From Actinobacillus sp. (GTDB lineage: Bacteria > Pseudomonadota > Gammaproteobacteria > Enterobacterales > Pasteurellaceae), in contig JAHHQZ010000001.1 of NCBI GenBank assembly GCA_020026075.1, positions 66,127-130,126 on the forward strand: a stretch of 64,000 nt of DNA, written 5' to 3'. The notes below the pieces were generated by a model. It did no database searches and had not been told where the DNA came from. It saw nothing but the letters and a program-made list of their open reading frames with translations. The translations under genes were made by a program, and so were the position numbers. How positions within the stretch are numbered: position 1 is the stretch's first letter; each line of letters begins with the position of its first letter. Below, in pieces: positions 8,136-16,617 of this stretch.

Positions 8136-8173
8136 TATAATAGCTAGGTTTTGTCATCTGCGGCGTTGCCGCA
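8136..8173 (+). promoter_or_regulatory. maeB -10 box and leader hairpin
   Basis: A perfect TATAAT (8136-8141) has no recognisable -35 partner, as expected for a CRP-dependent promoter. The predicted start is near 8148. The leader contains a tight hairpin TGCGGC-GTT-GCCGCA (8159-8173) ahead of the SD GAAGGAAAAAG. The rest of the 316 bp trpR-maeB gap is AT-rich with no further gene. Confidence 0.6.
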
Positions 8174-8200
8174 TCTCATCTAGTAGAAGGAAAAAGACTT

Positions 8201-10480
8201 ATGGATAACAAACTTCGCCAAGCGGCATTGGATTTCCACGAATACCCAATTCCTGGCAAAATTGCCGTCGTGCCAACCAAACCTTTAACCACACAACGTG
8301 ATCTCGCCCTTGCCTACTCACCAGGCGTGGCTGCTCCTTGTTTAGCCATTCAAGAAAATCCATTAGATGCCTACAAATACACTGCCAAAGGCAACCTTGT
8401 CGCTGTTATTTCTAACGGCACGGCGGTCTTAGGCTTAGGTAATATCGGTGCTTTGGCAGGCAAGCCTGTAATGGAAGGAAAAGGCGTTCTGTTCAAAAAA
8501 TTCGCAGGCATTGATGTATTTGATTTAGAAGTTGCGGAACGTGATCCTGATAAATTTATTGACGTGGTCGCCGCCCTTGAGCCAACTTTCGGCGGTATTA
8601 ACTTAGAAGATATTAAAGCCCCAGAATGTTTCTATATTGAGCAAAAATTACGTGAAAAAATGAACATTCCTGTGTTCCACGATGACCAACACGGTACCGC
8701 CATTATTTCCGCTGCCGCTGTGCTTAATGGCTTACGCATTGTGGGCAAAAAAATTGAAGATGTGCGATTAGTCGCCAACGGCGCAGGTGCTGCGGCGATT
8801 GCCTGTTTAAACTTGTTAGTTTCACTCGGTATGCAACGCAAAAATATTACCGTTTGCGACTCCAAAGGCGTAATTTATAAAGAACGTGGAGCCTTAGATG
8901 AAACCAAACAACACTACGCCATTGACGATAACGGCAAACGCCGTTTAGAGGAAGTAATTGATGGGGCTGATATTTTCTTAGGTTGTTCTGTCGCTGGCGC
9001 TTTAACCCCTGCGATGGTCAAAACGATGGCGGCTCACCCATTAATCTTAGCCCTTGCCAACCCTGAACCAGAAATTCTACCACCACTTGCCAAAGAGGCT
9101 CGCCCTGATGCCATCGTTTGCACAGGCCGTTCCGACTTCCCTAACCAAGTAAATAACGTGCTTTGTTTCCCATTCATTTTCCGTGGCGCATTGGATGTCA
9201 GTGCATCAACCATCAATGAAGAAATGAAACTCGCCGCCGTGCGTGCCATTGCAGATTTAGCCCTCGCCGAACAAACGGAAGAAACTGCCTCCGCTTATGG
9301 CGATAAAACGGTAACATTCGGGCCTGAATACATTATTCCACGCCCATTTGATCCACGTTTGATTATCAAAATCGCCCCAGCAGTTGCCCAAGCGGCAATG
9401 GATACAGGCGTTGCCAAACGTCCAATTCAAAATATGGCGGAATACATCGAACGCCTAACCCAGTTCGTTTATCGCACCAATTTGTTTATGAAACCCGTGT
9501 TCAGTAAAGCTAAACAAACGGAAAAACGGGTCATTTTAACGGATGGTGAAGAACCGAAAATCCTACACGCCGTACAAGAAGTGGCAACGCTCGGCTTAGC
9601 CAAACCCGTGCTACTCGGTCGCACCAATGTGATTTTAGATAAAATTCAATCCCTTAGCTTGCAATTAACCCTAGGCAAAGACTTTGAAATTATCGACATT
9701 GAACAAAATCCATACTATGAAGAGTGCTGGCAACATTACTATCAAACCTTAAAACGCCAAGGAATGAGCGAGGCTGGGGCTAAACGTAAAATGTTGCAAA
9801 ACCCAACGGCCATTGGTACAGAATTATTACAGCTCGGCAAAGGCGATGCCTTATTGTGCGGTTTAGTTGGCCCATTTGGTTCTCACTTGCGAGCCATCGA
9901 AGAAATTATTGGTTTCCAACAAAGCACTACGGAGCCAAAAGGCTTAGCGGCCTCCGTCAATGGTTTGATTTTACCTGAGGGATGCAATTTATTCTTAGCG
10001 GATACTTTTGTAAACGAGAACCCAACGGCACAGCAATTAGCGGACATCACCAAAATGGCTGCACAAGAAGTGCGTAATTTTGGTATCGAACCGCAAATCG
10101 CCTTAATTTCCCACTCTAACTACGGCAGCATTAAAGATGCCAGTGCGGAAAAAATGCGAGACGTGCTACGCCTAGTGCAAGAACAAGCGCCTGAATTGAT
10201 CATCGATGGTGAAATGCACTGCGATGTAGCACTACGCCCTGATTTGCGTGCACAAGAAATGCCTGACAGCCCATTAAAAGGCGCGGCAAACTTGCTGATT
10301 TTCCCGAATATGGAAACGGCTCGCATTGGCTTGAATCTCATTCAAGGCACTATTACGCCAACCACCATTGGGCCAATTTTAATGGGCGTGAACAAGCCAG
10401 CGCACATTTTGACTGGCTCGTCATCGGTTCGTCGTATTGTAAATATGATTGCCATCGCCGCCGCTAAGGCACAGGGTTAA
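8201..10480 (+). CDS. maeB: NADP-dependent malic enzyme MaeB
   Basis: Oxidative decarboxylation of malate to pyruvate, giving NADPH, in the cytosol. The 759 residues show the two-part MaeB architecture: malic enzyme N-terminal domain (YSPGVAAPCLAI, about 40-52), NAD(P)-binding domain with VANGAGAAAIACLNLL (about 190-207) and NP-[ED] motif LANPEPEI, then a C-terminal phosphotransacetylase-like domain (about 430-755) that in this family is regulatory (acetyl-CoA) rather than catalytic. Length is normal. It is a single-gene unit with a CRP promoter and ends at a motif-pair terminator. Confidence 0.97.
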   Translation: MDNKLRQAALDFHEYPIPGKIAVVPTKPLTTQRDLALAYSPGVAAPCLAIQENPLDAYKYTAKGNLVAVISNGTAVLGLGNIGALAGKPVMEGKGVLFKKFAGIDVFDLEVAERDPDKFIDVVAALEPTFGGINLEDIKAPECFYIEQKLREKMNIPVFHDDQHGTAIISAAAVLNGLRIVGKKIEDVRLVANGAGAAAIACLNLLVSLGMQRKNITVCDSKGVIYKERGALDETKQHYAIDDNGKRRLEEVIDGADIFLGCSVAGALTPAMVKTMAAHPLILALANPEPEILPPLAKEARPDAIVCTGRSDFPNQVNNVLCFPFIFRGALDVSASTINEEMKLAAVRAIADLALAEQTEETASAYGDKTVTFGPEYIIPRPFDPRLIIKIAPAVAQAAMDTGVAKRPIQNMAEYIERLTQFVYRTNLFMKPVFSKAKQTEKRVILTDGEEPKILHAVQEVATLGLAKPVLLGRTNVILDKIQSLSLQLTLGKDFEIIDIEQNPYYEECWQHYYQTLKRQGMSEAGAKRKMLQNPTAIGTELLQLGKGDALLCGLVGPFGSHLRAIEEIIGFQQSTTEPKGLAASVNGLILPEGCNLFLADTFVNENPTAQQLADITKMAAQEVRNFGIEPQIALISHSNYGSIKDASAEKMRDVLRLVQEQAPELIIDGEMHCDVALRPDLRAQEMPDSPLKGAANLLIFPNMETARIGLNLIQGTITPTTIGPILMGVNKPAHILTGSSSVRRIVNMIAIAAAKAQG

Positions 10481-10494
10481 TTCTCAAAAAATGT

Positions 10495-10540
10495 AAAAAT
10501 ATTCCGACCTACGGCAAAATGCGTGGGTCGGAATTTTTTA
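10495..10540. terminator. Outward motif pair after maeB
   Basis: ATATTCCGACCTACG and CGTGGGTCGGAATTTTTT form a hairpin with a T-run on the plus strand, made of two copies of the dispersed motif pointing apart. It fits as the maeB terminator. Confidence 0.7.
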
Positions 10541-10557
10541 GAAAATTTTGTGAAAAT

Positions 10558-10605
10558 TTGATCTCGATCAAACTATCGCAATGTTTTATTAAGTTGTGGT
10601 AGAAT
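10558..10605 (+). promoter_or_regulatory. FNR-like box and -10 of sodA
   Basis: A perfect TTGAT-CTCG-ATCAA lies at 10558-10571, the FNR consensus dyad. A -10 box TAGAAT is at 10600-10605, which places the dyad centre at about -47. This fits oxygen control of sodA by FNR, either as a repressor next to the -35 region or as an upstream activator; the sequence does not decide which. Confidence 0.55.
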
Positions 10606-10671
10606 CCGCAGACGTTTTTTGAACGTTTATAGATTTTTTTATTTTCTACTCACACAATCAAGGAGCTTTTT

Positions 10672-11313
10672 ATGGCATTTAAATTACCTGAATTAGGCTA
10701 CGCCTACGATGCACTAGAACCTTACATTGACGCACAAACCGTTGAAATTCATTACAGTAAACACCACCAAGCTTACATCAACAACGCCAACGCAGCGTTA
10801 GAAGGTTTAAGCCAATTTGACGGAATGTGTCCTGGCCAAGTTTTAGCAAACCTAGACAAAGCCCCAACAGATCGCTACTGGGCAATTCGCAACAACGTAG
10901 GCGGCTGCGCAAACCACAGCTTGCTTTGGAAATGTATGAAAACTGGCACCGAACTTAAAGGCGAATTAAAAGACGCTGTTATTCGTGATTTCGGTTCTGT
11001 TGAAGTCTTGCGTGAAGAATTGAGCAAAGCAGCGGTAACTCGTTTCGGTTCTGGCTGGGCGTGGTTAATGCTTTCCCCAGAAGGCAAATTATTCGTCGCC
11101 TCTACCGCCAACCAAGATAGCCCAATTTCAGGCAAAGAAGTGGCAGGCTTTGAAGGCTACCCTTTACTGATTCTTGACGTTTGGGAACACGCTTACTACT
11201 TGAAATACCAAAACCGTCGTCCAGAATACGTAGAAAACTTCTGGCACATCATCAACTGGGATTATGTTGCAGAACGTTTTGCTAACGCAGGCAATCCACA
11301 TTTTCATATGTAA
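10672..11313 (+). CDS. sodA: Superoxide dismutase, manganese type
   Basis: Dismutates superoxide to peroxide and oxygen in the cytosol. The 213 residues contain the metal-ligand signatures HSKHHQAYINNANAALE (first His), NHSLLWKCMK (second His) and DVWEHAYY (Asp and His). Mn-type determinants are present: Gly-Gly before CANH and Gln in STANQDSP. An oddity is GGCANHS, where most Mn enzymes have GGHANHS; the changed residue is not itself a metal ligand. The protein ends in NPHFHM, a few residues longer than E. coli SodA. SD AAGGAG. Confidence 0.96.
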   Translation: MAFKLPELGYAYDALEPYIDAQTVEIHYSKHHQAYINNANAALEGLSQFDGMCPGQVLANLDKAPTDRYWAIRNNVGGCANHSLLWKCMKTGTELKGELKDAVIRDFGSVEVLREELSKAAVTRFGSGWAWLMLSPEGKLFVASTANQDSPISGKEVAGFEGYPLLILDVWEHAYYLKYQNRRPEYVENFWHIINWDYVAERFANAGNPHFHM

Positions 11314-11327
11314 TTCATTGAAATAAA

Positions 11328-11358
11328 AAAAAATACCGAGCATTGCTCGGTATTTTTT
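11328..11358. terminator. Bidirectional terminator between sodA and pepD
   Basis: ATACCGAGC-ATT-GCTCGGTAT with A-run before and T-run after; it serves the convergent sodA and pepD. Confidence 0.85.
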
Positions 11359-11379
11359 ATGTACCTTTCTCGCCTTTTC

Positions 11380-12834
11380 TTAGGCTTTTGGCATTTGTGC
11401 CAGCATATTTTTCAATAATTGCCAGAAGGTTTGTACCGCTGAAATGAGTACTTTTTCATCTGGCGAGTGGGCGTTGCGAATGGTTGGTCCGATGGAAACC
11501 ACATCCAATTCTGGATAAATTTTCTTCAACAAACCGCATTCTAACCCTGCGTGAATCACTTTGATTTTCGCTGGCTCGCCGAGTATTTCATTGTACACCG
11601 CTTGCGTTAAGTGCAACAATGGGCTGTCAGGCTGCGGTTCCCAGCCTGGATAAGGTACGGAAAATTCCACTTGCCCTTTTGCCAGCACCATTAAAGAACG
11701 TAGGCGATCTTTCACTTCTGCCTTACCGCTTTCGATTAAAGAACGAATTAAAATCGTGCCTTTCACTTGGTCATTTTCTACACGCAACACGCCGATACTC
11801 AAAGATGTTTCCACTGTGTCTACCACGGCATCACTGTGGCGAATCACGCCGTTTGGCAAGCAATTTAAAGCGTTGATGATAGTCGCTTGACTGGCTGGGG
11901 CGAAATATTTTGTGGATTTTTCACATTTTTCAGCGAAAAATTCCAGCGTAGGTTCTGTGTGAGAAAATTCTGCACGCAACGTGCGAGCAAACGTTTCTAC
12001 CGCATTTTCTAACTCGCTCACGTCGCCATTAAATCCAAGCTCAAGCGAGGCTTCACGTGGAATGGCGTTGCGAATGGAGCCACCTTGAATGTGGCTTAAA
12101 CGGAAATCCACGCCAGCGTGCAAGGTTTCAGCAAGGAAACGTGCCAATAATTTAATGGCGTTACCACGATTTTCGTGAATATCGCAGCCAGAATGACCGC
12201 CCACGAGGCCTTTTAAGGTAATGTGGTAATGGTGAGCGAATTCGCCGCTTTCCCATTCCACAGGCAAGAAAATGTTGGCGTTTTCGCCACCAGCACAGCC
12301 CACGTAAATTTCACCGTCTTCTTCTGTGTCTAAATTGATCAAAAGGCGATTTTGCAACCAAGCGGCACGCAAGCCTAGTGCGCCTTCCATTCCCGCCTCT
12401 TCGGTCATCGTGAGCAACACTTCCAAATCAGGGTGAGCGATGTCATCGCTATCCAATACCGCCAGCGCTGCCGCCATTCCAATACCGTTATCCGCCCCTA
12501 AGGTCGTTCCCTGCGCCGTAACCCAATCGCCGTCAACATAGGCTTTAATTGGATCCGTTTTGAAGTCGTGCGACGTGCTTTCGTTGGCTTGCGGCACCAT
12601 ATCCAAGTGCGCCTGCAAGATCACGCCTTGACGATCGGCCATTCCTGTGCTGGCTTTTTTGTGGATTAAAATATTGCCCACGTCATCACGTGCAACGTCT
12701 AACCCTTTCTTTTCCGCCCAATCAACAATAAAACGGGCTAAGGTTTCTTCGCTGTAAGAAGGATGTGGAATTTCGCAAATTTGTGCAAACCAAGACCATA
12801 ACGCCTGTGGTTGTAGCTGACGAATTGAGGACAT
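11380..12834 (-). CDS. pepD: Aminoacyl-histidine dipeptidase PepD (peptidase D)
   Basis: M20-family zinc dipeptidase acting on Xaa-His and other dipeptides in the cytosol. The 484 residues carry the metal-site motifs LQAHLDMVPQ (His, Asp), TTLGADNGIGMAA (Asp), TMTEEAGMEGA (catalytic and ligand Glu), LINLDTEEDGEIYVGCAGG and HAGLECGLL (His). I place the start at 12834 because GGGAG lies 7 bp upstream; the extra 13 codons of the longer frame have no ribosome site. Length equals E. coli PepD. A variant of the dispersed motif lies inside at 11935-11952. Confidence 0.96.
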   Translation of the reverse strand: MSSIRQLQPQALWSWFAQICEIPHPSYSEETLARFIVDWAEKKGLDVARDDVGNILIHKKASTGMADRQGVILQAHLDMVPQANESTSHDFKTDPIKAYVDGDWVTAQGTTLGADNGIGMAAALAVLDSDDIAHPDLEVLLTMTEEAGMEGALGLRAAWLQNRLLINLDTEEDGEIYVGCAGGENANIFLPVEWESGEFAHHYHITLKGLVGGHSGCDIHENRGNAIKLLARFLAETLHAGVDFRLSHIQGGSIRNAIPREASLELGFNGDVSELENAVETFARTLRAEFSHTEPTLEFFAEKCEKSTKYFAPASQATIINALNCLPNGVIRHSDAVVDTVETSLSIGVLRVENDQVKGTILIRSLIESGKAEVKDRLRSLMVLAKGQVEFSVPYPGWEPQPDSPLLHLTQAVYNEILGEPAKIKVIHAGLECGLLKKIYPELDVVSIGPTIRNAHSPDEKVLISAVQTFWQLLKNMLAQMPKA

Positions 12835-12953
12835 TTTTTTACTCCCTTTACTGAAAAAAATTCTTAAAATCATAGCATAAAAAGCCGTTTCGGTTTATCC
12901 TATGGCAATTTTATTTTCAAAAGCTTTCTTTTTATACAACTTTAAGGTGATTT

Positions 12954-13418
12954 ATGAGCGAAAAATACATCGTAACTTGGGATATGTTCCAAATGCATAC
13001 TCGCAAGTTGTCTGAACGTTTACTTCCAGCAAGCCAATGGAAAGGTGTCATTGCAGTGAGCCGTGGTGGCTTATTCCCAGCAGCTGTGTTGGCTCGTGAG
13101 CTTAACTTGCGCTATGTGGATACGGTGTGTATCGCAAGCTATGAACACGATGAGCGTGGCGATTTAAATGTTCTACACGCAGCCCAAGTTGAAAATGGTG
13201 GTGAAGGTTTCATCGTGATTGACGATTTAGTCGACACTGGCAACACAGCCAAAGCCGTTCGTGAAATTTACCCTAATGCACGTTTCGTTTCCGTATTTGC
13301 TAAACCAGCGGGTAAAGCATTAGTTGACGACTATGTTGTTGATATTCCACAAAATACTTGGATCGAACAACCTTGGGATATGGGTATTTGTTTCGTTCCA
13401 CCAATGGCTCGTAAATAA
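12954..13418 (+). CDS. gpt: Xanthine-guanine phosphoribosyltransferase
   Basis: Purine salvage: transfers phosphoribose from PRPP to xanthine and guanine. The 154 residues are of normal length and include the flexible-loop region (AVSRGGLFPAAVLARELN, with YDER-like SYEHDERG), the PRPP motif FIVIDDLVDTGNTAKAV (about 84-100) and the C-terminal base pocket WIEQPWDMGICFVPP. SD AAGGTGATTT. Single-gene unit with its own terminator. Confidence 0.97.
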   Translation: MSEKYIVTWDMFQMHTRKLSERLLPASQWKGVIAVSRGGLFPAAVLARELNLRYVDTVCIASYEHDERGDLNVLHAAQVENGGEGFIVIDDLVDTGNTAKAVREIYPNARFVSVFAKPAGKALVDDYVVDIPQNTWIEQPWDMGICFVPPMARK

Positions 13419-13433
13419 GCCTTATTGCTTTAC

Positions 13434-13466
13434 AAAACCTTGAACGGCGGTTCAAGGTTTTTTTTT
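13434..13466 (+). terminator. gpt terminator
   Basis: AAAACCTTGAA-CGGCGG-TTCAAGGTTTT followed by a run of nine T; a strong intrinsic terminator. Confidence 0.9.
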
Positions 13467-13481
13467 GTGCAAAATTTTCAC

Positions 13482-13530
13482 AAAAATTCCGGCCTAAGGT
13501 TTTCTATAAAAAGCCCACGCCGGAATAAAA
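13482..13530. repeat. Outward motif pair between gpt and artP
   Basis: AAAAATTCCGGCCTAAGG and CCACGCCGGAATAAAA flank a 15 bp A/T spacer. The first copy is preceded by AAAATTTTCAC, the extended form of the motif. Lies after the gpt terminator, just before the artP control region. Confidence 0.6.
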
Positions 13531-13539
13531 ATAAATTTT

Positions 13540-13591
13540 TTTGCATAAAAATTCAGTTTTATCCCATATAGTTATTGTATAACTATTCATT
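13540..13591 (+). promoter_or_regulatory. Two ARG boxes ahead of artP
   Basis: The sequence TTGCATAAAAATTCAG (box within 13540-13557) matches the ArgR half-palindrome pattern TGAAT-W4-ATTCA with one mismatch; TTGTATAACTATTCAT (13574-13591) matches with two. They are 34 bp apart, about three helical turns, rather than the 21 bp common in E. coli. ArgR control of arginine transporters is established in E. coli, so arginine repression of art is a reasonable inference. Confidence 0.5.
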
Positions 13592-13632
13592 AACCGCTAA
13601 TATCCACCCCATTGTTACAATGGAATTATTTT

Positions 13633-14373
13633 ATGACTTTACGTGTTGAAAATTTAAATTTCTTTTATGGCTCAAACCAAGCGTTGTTTGATATCAATTT
13701 AACCGCAGAACAAGGCGATATTGTGGTGTTGCTCGGCCCGAGTGGTGCTGGCAAAAGTACGTTGTTACGTACTTTCAATCTCTTAGAAGTGCCAAAAACG
13801 GGTAAACTTTGCCTTGCAAACAAAACATTTGATTTAGGGCAAGGCAAAACCACCAGCAAAGAAATGTGCGATTTACGCAAAGATGTGGGAATGGTATTCC
13901 AGCAATATTGCCTTTGGCCGCATTTGACAGTAGTTGAAAATTTAATCGAAGCGCCAATGGAAGTGTTAGGCCTTAACAAAGAAACGGCTCACCAAGAGGC
14001 GATGAAAATTTTAAAACGTTTACGTTTAGAGGACTTTGCCGATCGCTATCCGTTACACCTTTCGGGTGGTCAGCAGCAGCGTGTAGCCATTGCCCGAGCG
14101 TTAATGATGAAACCAACGGTTTTATTATTTGACGAACCAACGGCGGCCTTAGATCCTGAAATTACCGCTCAAGTGGTTTCCATTATTGAAGAATTGAAGG
14201 ATTTAGGCATCACACAAGTAGTGGTAACGCACGAAGTGGGCGTTGCAAAAAAAATTGCCACAAAAGTGGTTTATATGGAACAAGGACATATTGTTGAAAT
14301 GGGCGATAGCCAATGTTTTGATCACCCAAAAACAGTTGCGTTCCAGCAGTATCTTTCCCATTCCACCGACTAA
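13633..14373 (+). CDS. artP: Arginine ABC transporter ATPase ArtP
   Basis: ATP-binding subunit that powers arginine uptake with ArtQ and ArtM. The 246 residues show Walker A GPSGAGKST (about 35-43), Q-loop VFQQYCLWPH, signature LSGGQQQRVAIARAL, Walker B VLLFDEPTAALD and H-loop VTHE, all of the polar-amino-acid type. Start ATG at 13633 gives the family N-terminus MTLRVENLNFFYG; the longer frame needs a TTG. First gene of artPIQM, behind ARG boxes. Confidence 0.96.
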   Translation: MTLRVENLNFFYGSNQALFDINLTAEQGDIVVLLGPSGAGKSTLLRTFNLLEVPKTGKLCLANKTFDLGQGKTTSKEMCDLRKDVGMVFQQYCLWPHLTVVENLIEAPMEVLGLNKETAHQEAMKILKRLRLEDFADRYPLHLSGGQQQRVAIARALMMKPTVLLFDEPTAALDPEITAQVVSIIEELKDLGITQVVVTHEVGVAKKIATKVVYMEQGHIVEMGDSQCFDHPKTVAFQQYLSHSTD

Positions 14374-14387
14374 GTAAGGAGTCTATG

Positions 14388-15113
14388 ATGAAACTAAAAC
14401 AAACGCTTTTAGCTACCATTTTCACAACTGCCACCGCTTTTGCTACGGCACAAACCATTACTTTTGCCACAGAGGCGAGCTATCCGCCATTTGAAAGCAC
14501 TAACGCCAAAGGTGAAATTATTGGCTTTGATATTGATATTGCCAACGCCATTTGTGATGTTATCGATGCCAAATGTTCTTTCAAAAATGAATCCTTCGAT
14601 GCCTTAATTCCAGGTTTAATCACTGGTCGTGGCGGTTTTGATGCAGCCATCGCTGCGATTGGAATCACCCCTGCTCGTGCGAAAAAAGTGGCATTCACCG
14701 AGCCTTATTTTTTGAACACATCAAGCTTTATCGCACTCGACAGTACCAATATGGCTGACATAAAAACCGTCGGCGTACAAAATGGCACTACATTGCAAAA
14801 ATACTTATTGGATTCACACAAATACAATGTTGTCCCTTACGCCAGCATTCAAAATGCCATCTTAGATATCAAAAACAAACGTGTTGATGCCGTATTCGGT
14901 GATACGTTGGTGCTACAAGACACCTTAAAAACCGAAAAAGGCTTACATCTCGTGGGCGAGCCAGTACACGATGAAAAATACTTTGGTATTGGTGATGGTA
15001 TCGCCGTTCGCAAATCCAATAAAAAACTCATTGCCGAGCTTAACCGTGGCATTGCCCAGATTAAAGCCGATGGCACTTATCAAAAAATTTATGATAAATG
15101 GTTTAGTAAATAA
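14388..15113 (+). CDS. artI: Arginine-binding periplasmic protein ArtI
   Basis: Solute-binding protein of 241 residues (family 3) that delivers arginine to ArtQM. A signal peptide (about 1-19, ending AFATA) precedes QTITFATEASYPPFE, the usual ligand-site start, and GFDIDIANAICD. Two ATGs are in tandem; the second has the better spacing from AAGGAG, so I use 14388. Twelve bases after artP. Confidence 0.95.
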   Translation: MKLKQTLLATIFTTATAFATAQTITFATEASYPPFESTNAKGEIIGFDIDIANAICDVIDAKCSFKNESFDALIPGLITGRGGFDAAIAAIGITPARAKKVAFTEPYFLNTSSFIALDSTNMADIKTVGVQNGTTLQKYLLDSHKYNVVPYASIQNAILDIKNKRVDAVFGDTLVLQDTLKTEKGLHLVGEPVHDEKYFGIGDGIAVRKSNKKLIAELNRGIAQIKADGTYQKIYDKWFSK

Positions 15114-15115
15114 GA

Positions 15116-15784
15116 ATGCTTGAGTATTTACCTTTAATGTCTGCCGCTACGCTCAAAACCCTTGAGCTGGCGGCTTGTTCCCTGTTGTTTGGGCTTTTTC
15201 TTTCCCTCATTTTTGTGGCCTTTGAAACCACCAAATGGCGTTTCGTGAACCAATCAATGGCGTTTATTAACACCTTGCTACGAGGCTTGCCTGAAATTTT
15301 AGTGGTGTTTTTAATTTATTTTGGATTGCCTGGAATTATCGAGCAGCTCACTGGTCATTTTGTTGATTGGAGTGCCTTTACCTATGGGGTTATCGCCTTA
15401 GGGATCATCTTTGCCTCTTATGCCTCGCAAACCATTCGTGGCGCGATAAAAGCTATTGCCATTGGGCAGTGGGAATCTGGTGCTGCACTGGGATTAAGCC
15501 GTAGTTACACTTTTTTAAATATTATTTTGCCACAAGTATGGCGCCACGCTTTGCCGGGTTTAACCAACCAATGGCTGGTTTTGCTCAAAGATACCGCATT
15601 AGTATCGCTCATCGGAGTTGTGGATTTAAGCCGCCAAGCGCAACTTATCACCACATCTACCCATCAACCTTTTACGTGGTACACCATCATTGCGTTGATT
15701 TATTTAGTGATTACCCTATTAAGCCAATGGCTGATCCGCAAATTAGAACGCTATTTCACACGTTTTGAAAAACGCCCAGCCTAG
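15116..15784 (+). CDS. artQ: Arginine ABC transporter permease ArtQ
   Basis: Inner-membrane permease of 222 residues with about five membrane helices. The ATPase-contact (EAA) loop reads QWESGAALGLSRSYTFLNII followed by LPQ (about 120-142). Upstream helices include LFGLFLSLIFVAF and ILVVFLIYFGLPGII. It starts 2 bp after the artI stop, and ends 9 bp before artM, so the four genes are one operon. Confidence 0.95.
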   Translation: MLEYLPLMSAATLKTLELAACSLLFGLFLSLIFVAFETTKWRFVNQSMAFINTLLRGLPEILVVFLIYFGLPGIIEQLTGHFVDWSAFTYGVIALGIIFASYASQTIRGAIKAIAIGQWESGAALGLSRSYTFLNIILPQVWRHALPGLTNQWLVLLKDTALVSLIGVVDLSRQAQLITTSTHQPFTWYTIIALIYLVITLLSQWLIRKLERYFTRFEKRPA

Positions 15785-15793
15785 AGATAACCT

Positions 15794-16486
15794 ATGTTTG
15801 ATTTTGAAACCTACCAAAGCTACGCGAAAGTCATCGCACAAGGGATCCCAACGAGCATAATGCTTACCATTTGCGGTCTGCTCATCGCTTTCGTGCTAGC
15901 GATTTTGTTTACGTTTTTACTTTCATTGAAAAACCGTGTGACATCAGGCTTAGTGAATACTTATGTAACCTTATTCACTGGCACGCCCTTACTAATTCAA
16001 TTTTTCTTAATTTATTACGGCCCAGGTCAATTTCAGTGGATCGTCAATAGCCCTGCGTGGGATTTGCTATCCAACGCTTGGTTCTGTGCGGTGCTAACTT
16101 TGGCTTTAAACAGTGCCGCCTACTCTACTCAGCTTTTTTACGGTGCCGTAAAAGCCATTCCAGCCGCACAATGGGAAGGCTGTGCCGCACTGGGATTAAA
16201 CCGTATTCAAACCTTACGAATTTTAATTCCTTATGCCTTAAAACGAGCCTTGCCGTCCTACACTAACGAGATCATTCTCGTTTTCAAAGGCACGTCCCTA
16301 GCCTCGACCATCACCGTAATGGACATTATGGGCTATGCTCAACAGCTATACGGCACGGACTACGATGCCCTACCGATTTACGGCATTGCAGGCATTTATT
16401 ACTTAGTGATCACAGGCATTGCAACGTTCTTCCTAAGAAAATTAGAAAATAACGTGCTTAAATTTGAACGGGTGCAAGAAGTTTAA
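15794..16486 (+). CDS. artM: Arginine ABC transporter permease ArtM
   Basis: Second permease subunit, 230 residues, with an EAA loop QWEGCAALGLNRIQTLRILI and P following (about 125-146). Membrane segments include SIMLTICGLLIAFVLAILFTF and TPLLIQFFLIYYGP. The order P-I-Q-M is that of H. influenzae. The operon ends at a motif-pair terminator. Confidence 0.95.
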   Translation: MFDFETYQSYAKVIAQGIPTSIMLTICGLLIAFVLAILFTFLLSLKNRVTSGLVNTYVTLFTGTPLLIQFFLIYYGPGQFQWIVNSPAWDLLSNAWFCAVLTLALNSAAYSTQLFYGAVKAIPAAQWEGCAALGLNRIQTLRILIPYALKRALPSYTNEIILVFKGTSLASTITVMDIMGYAQQLYGTDYDALPIYGIAGIYYLVITGIATFFLRKLENNVLKFERVQEV

Positions 16487-16564
16487 ATATTCTCTTTTTT
16501 GCATATTAAAAGAAATTTATGCAAAATGGTTTGGCGAGAAAAATAATTGCATAGAAAAAAATAG

Positions 16565-16603
16565 AAGGTCGGAATTTTTGCAAAAATTCCGACCTTCTTT
16601 TTT
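16565..16603. terminator. Inward motif pair, terminator between artM and pldA
   Basis: A perfect 15 bp inverted repeat, AAGGTCGGAATTTTT and its complement around GC, followed by CTTTTTT. Two copies of the dispersed motif face each other and share their A/T tails, so this is the short form of the pair. It can serve the convergent artM and pldA. Confidence 0.85.
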
Positions 16604-16617
16604 AATTCCTTAGATAA

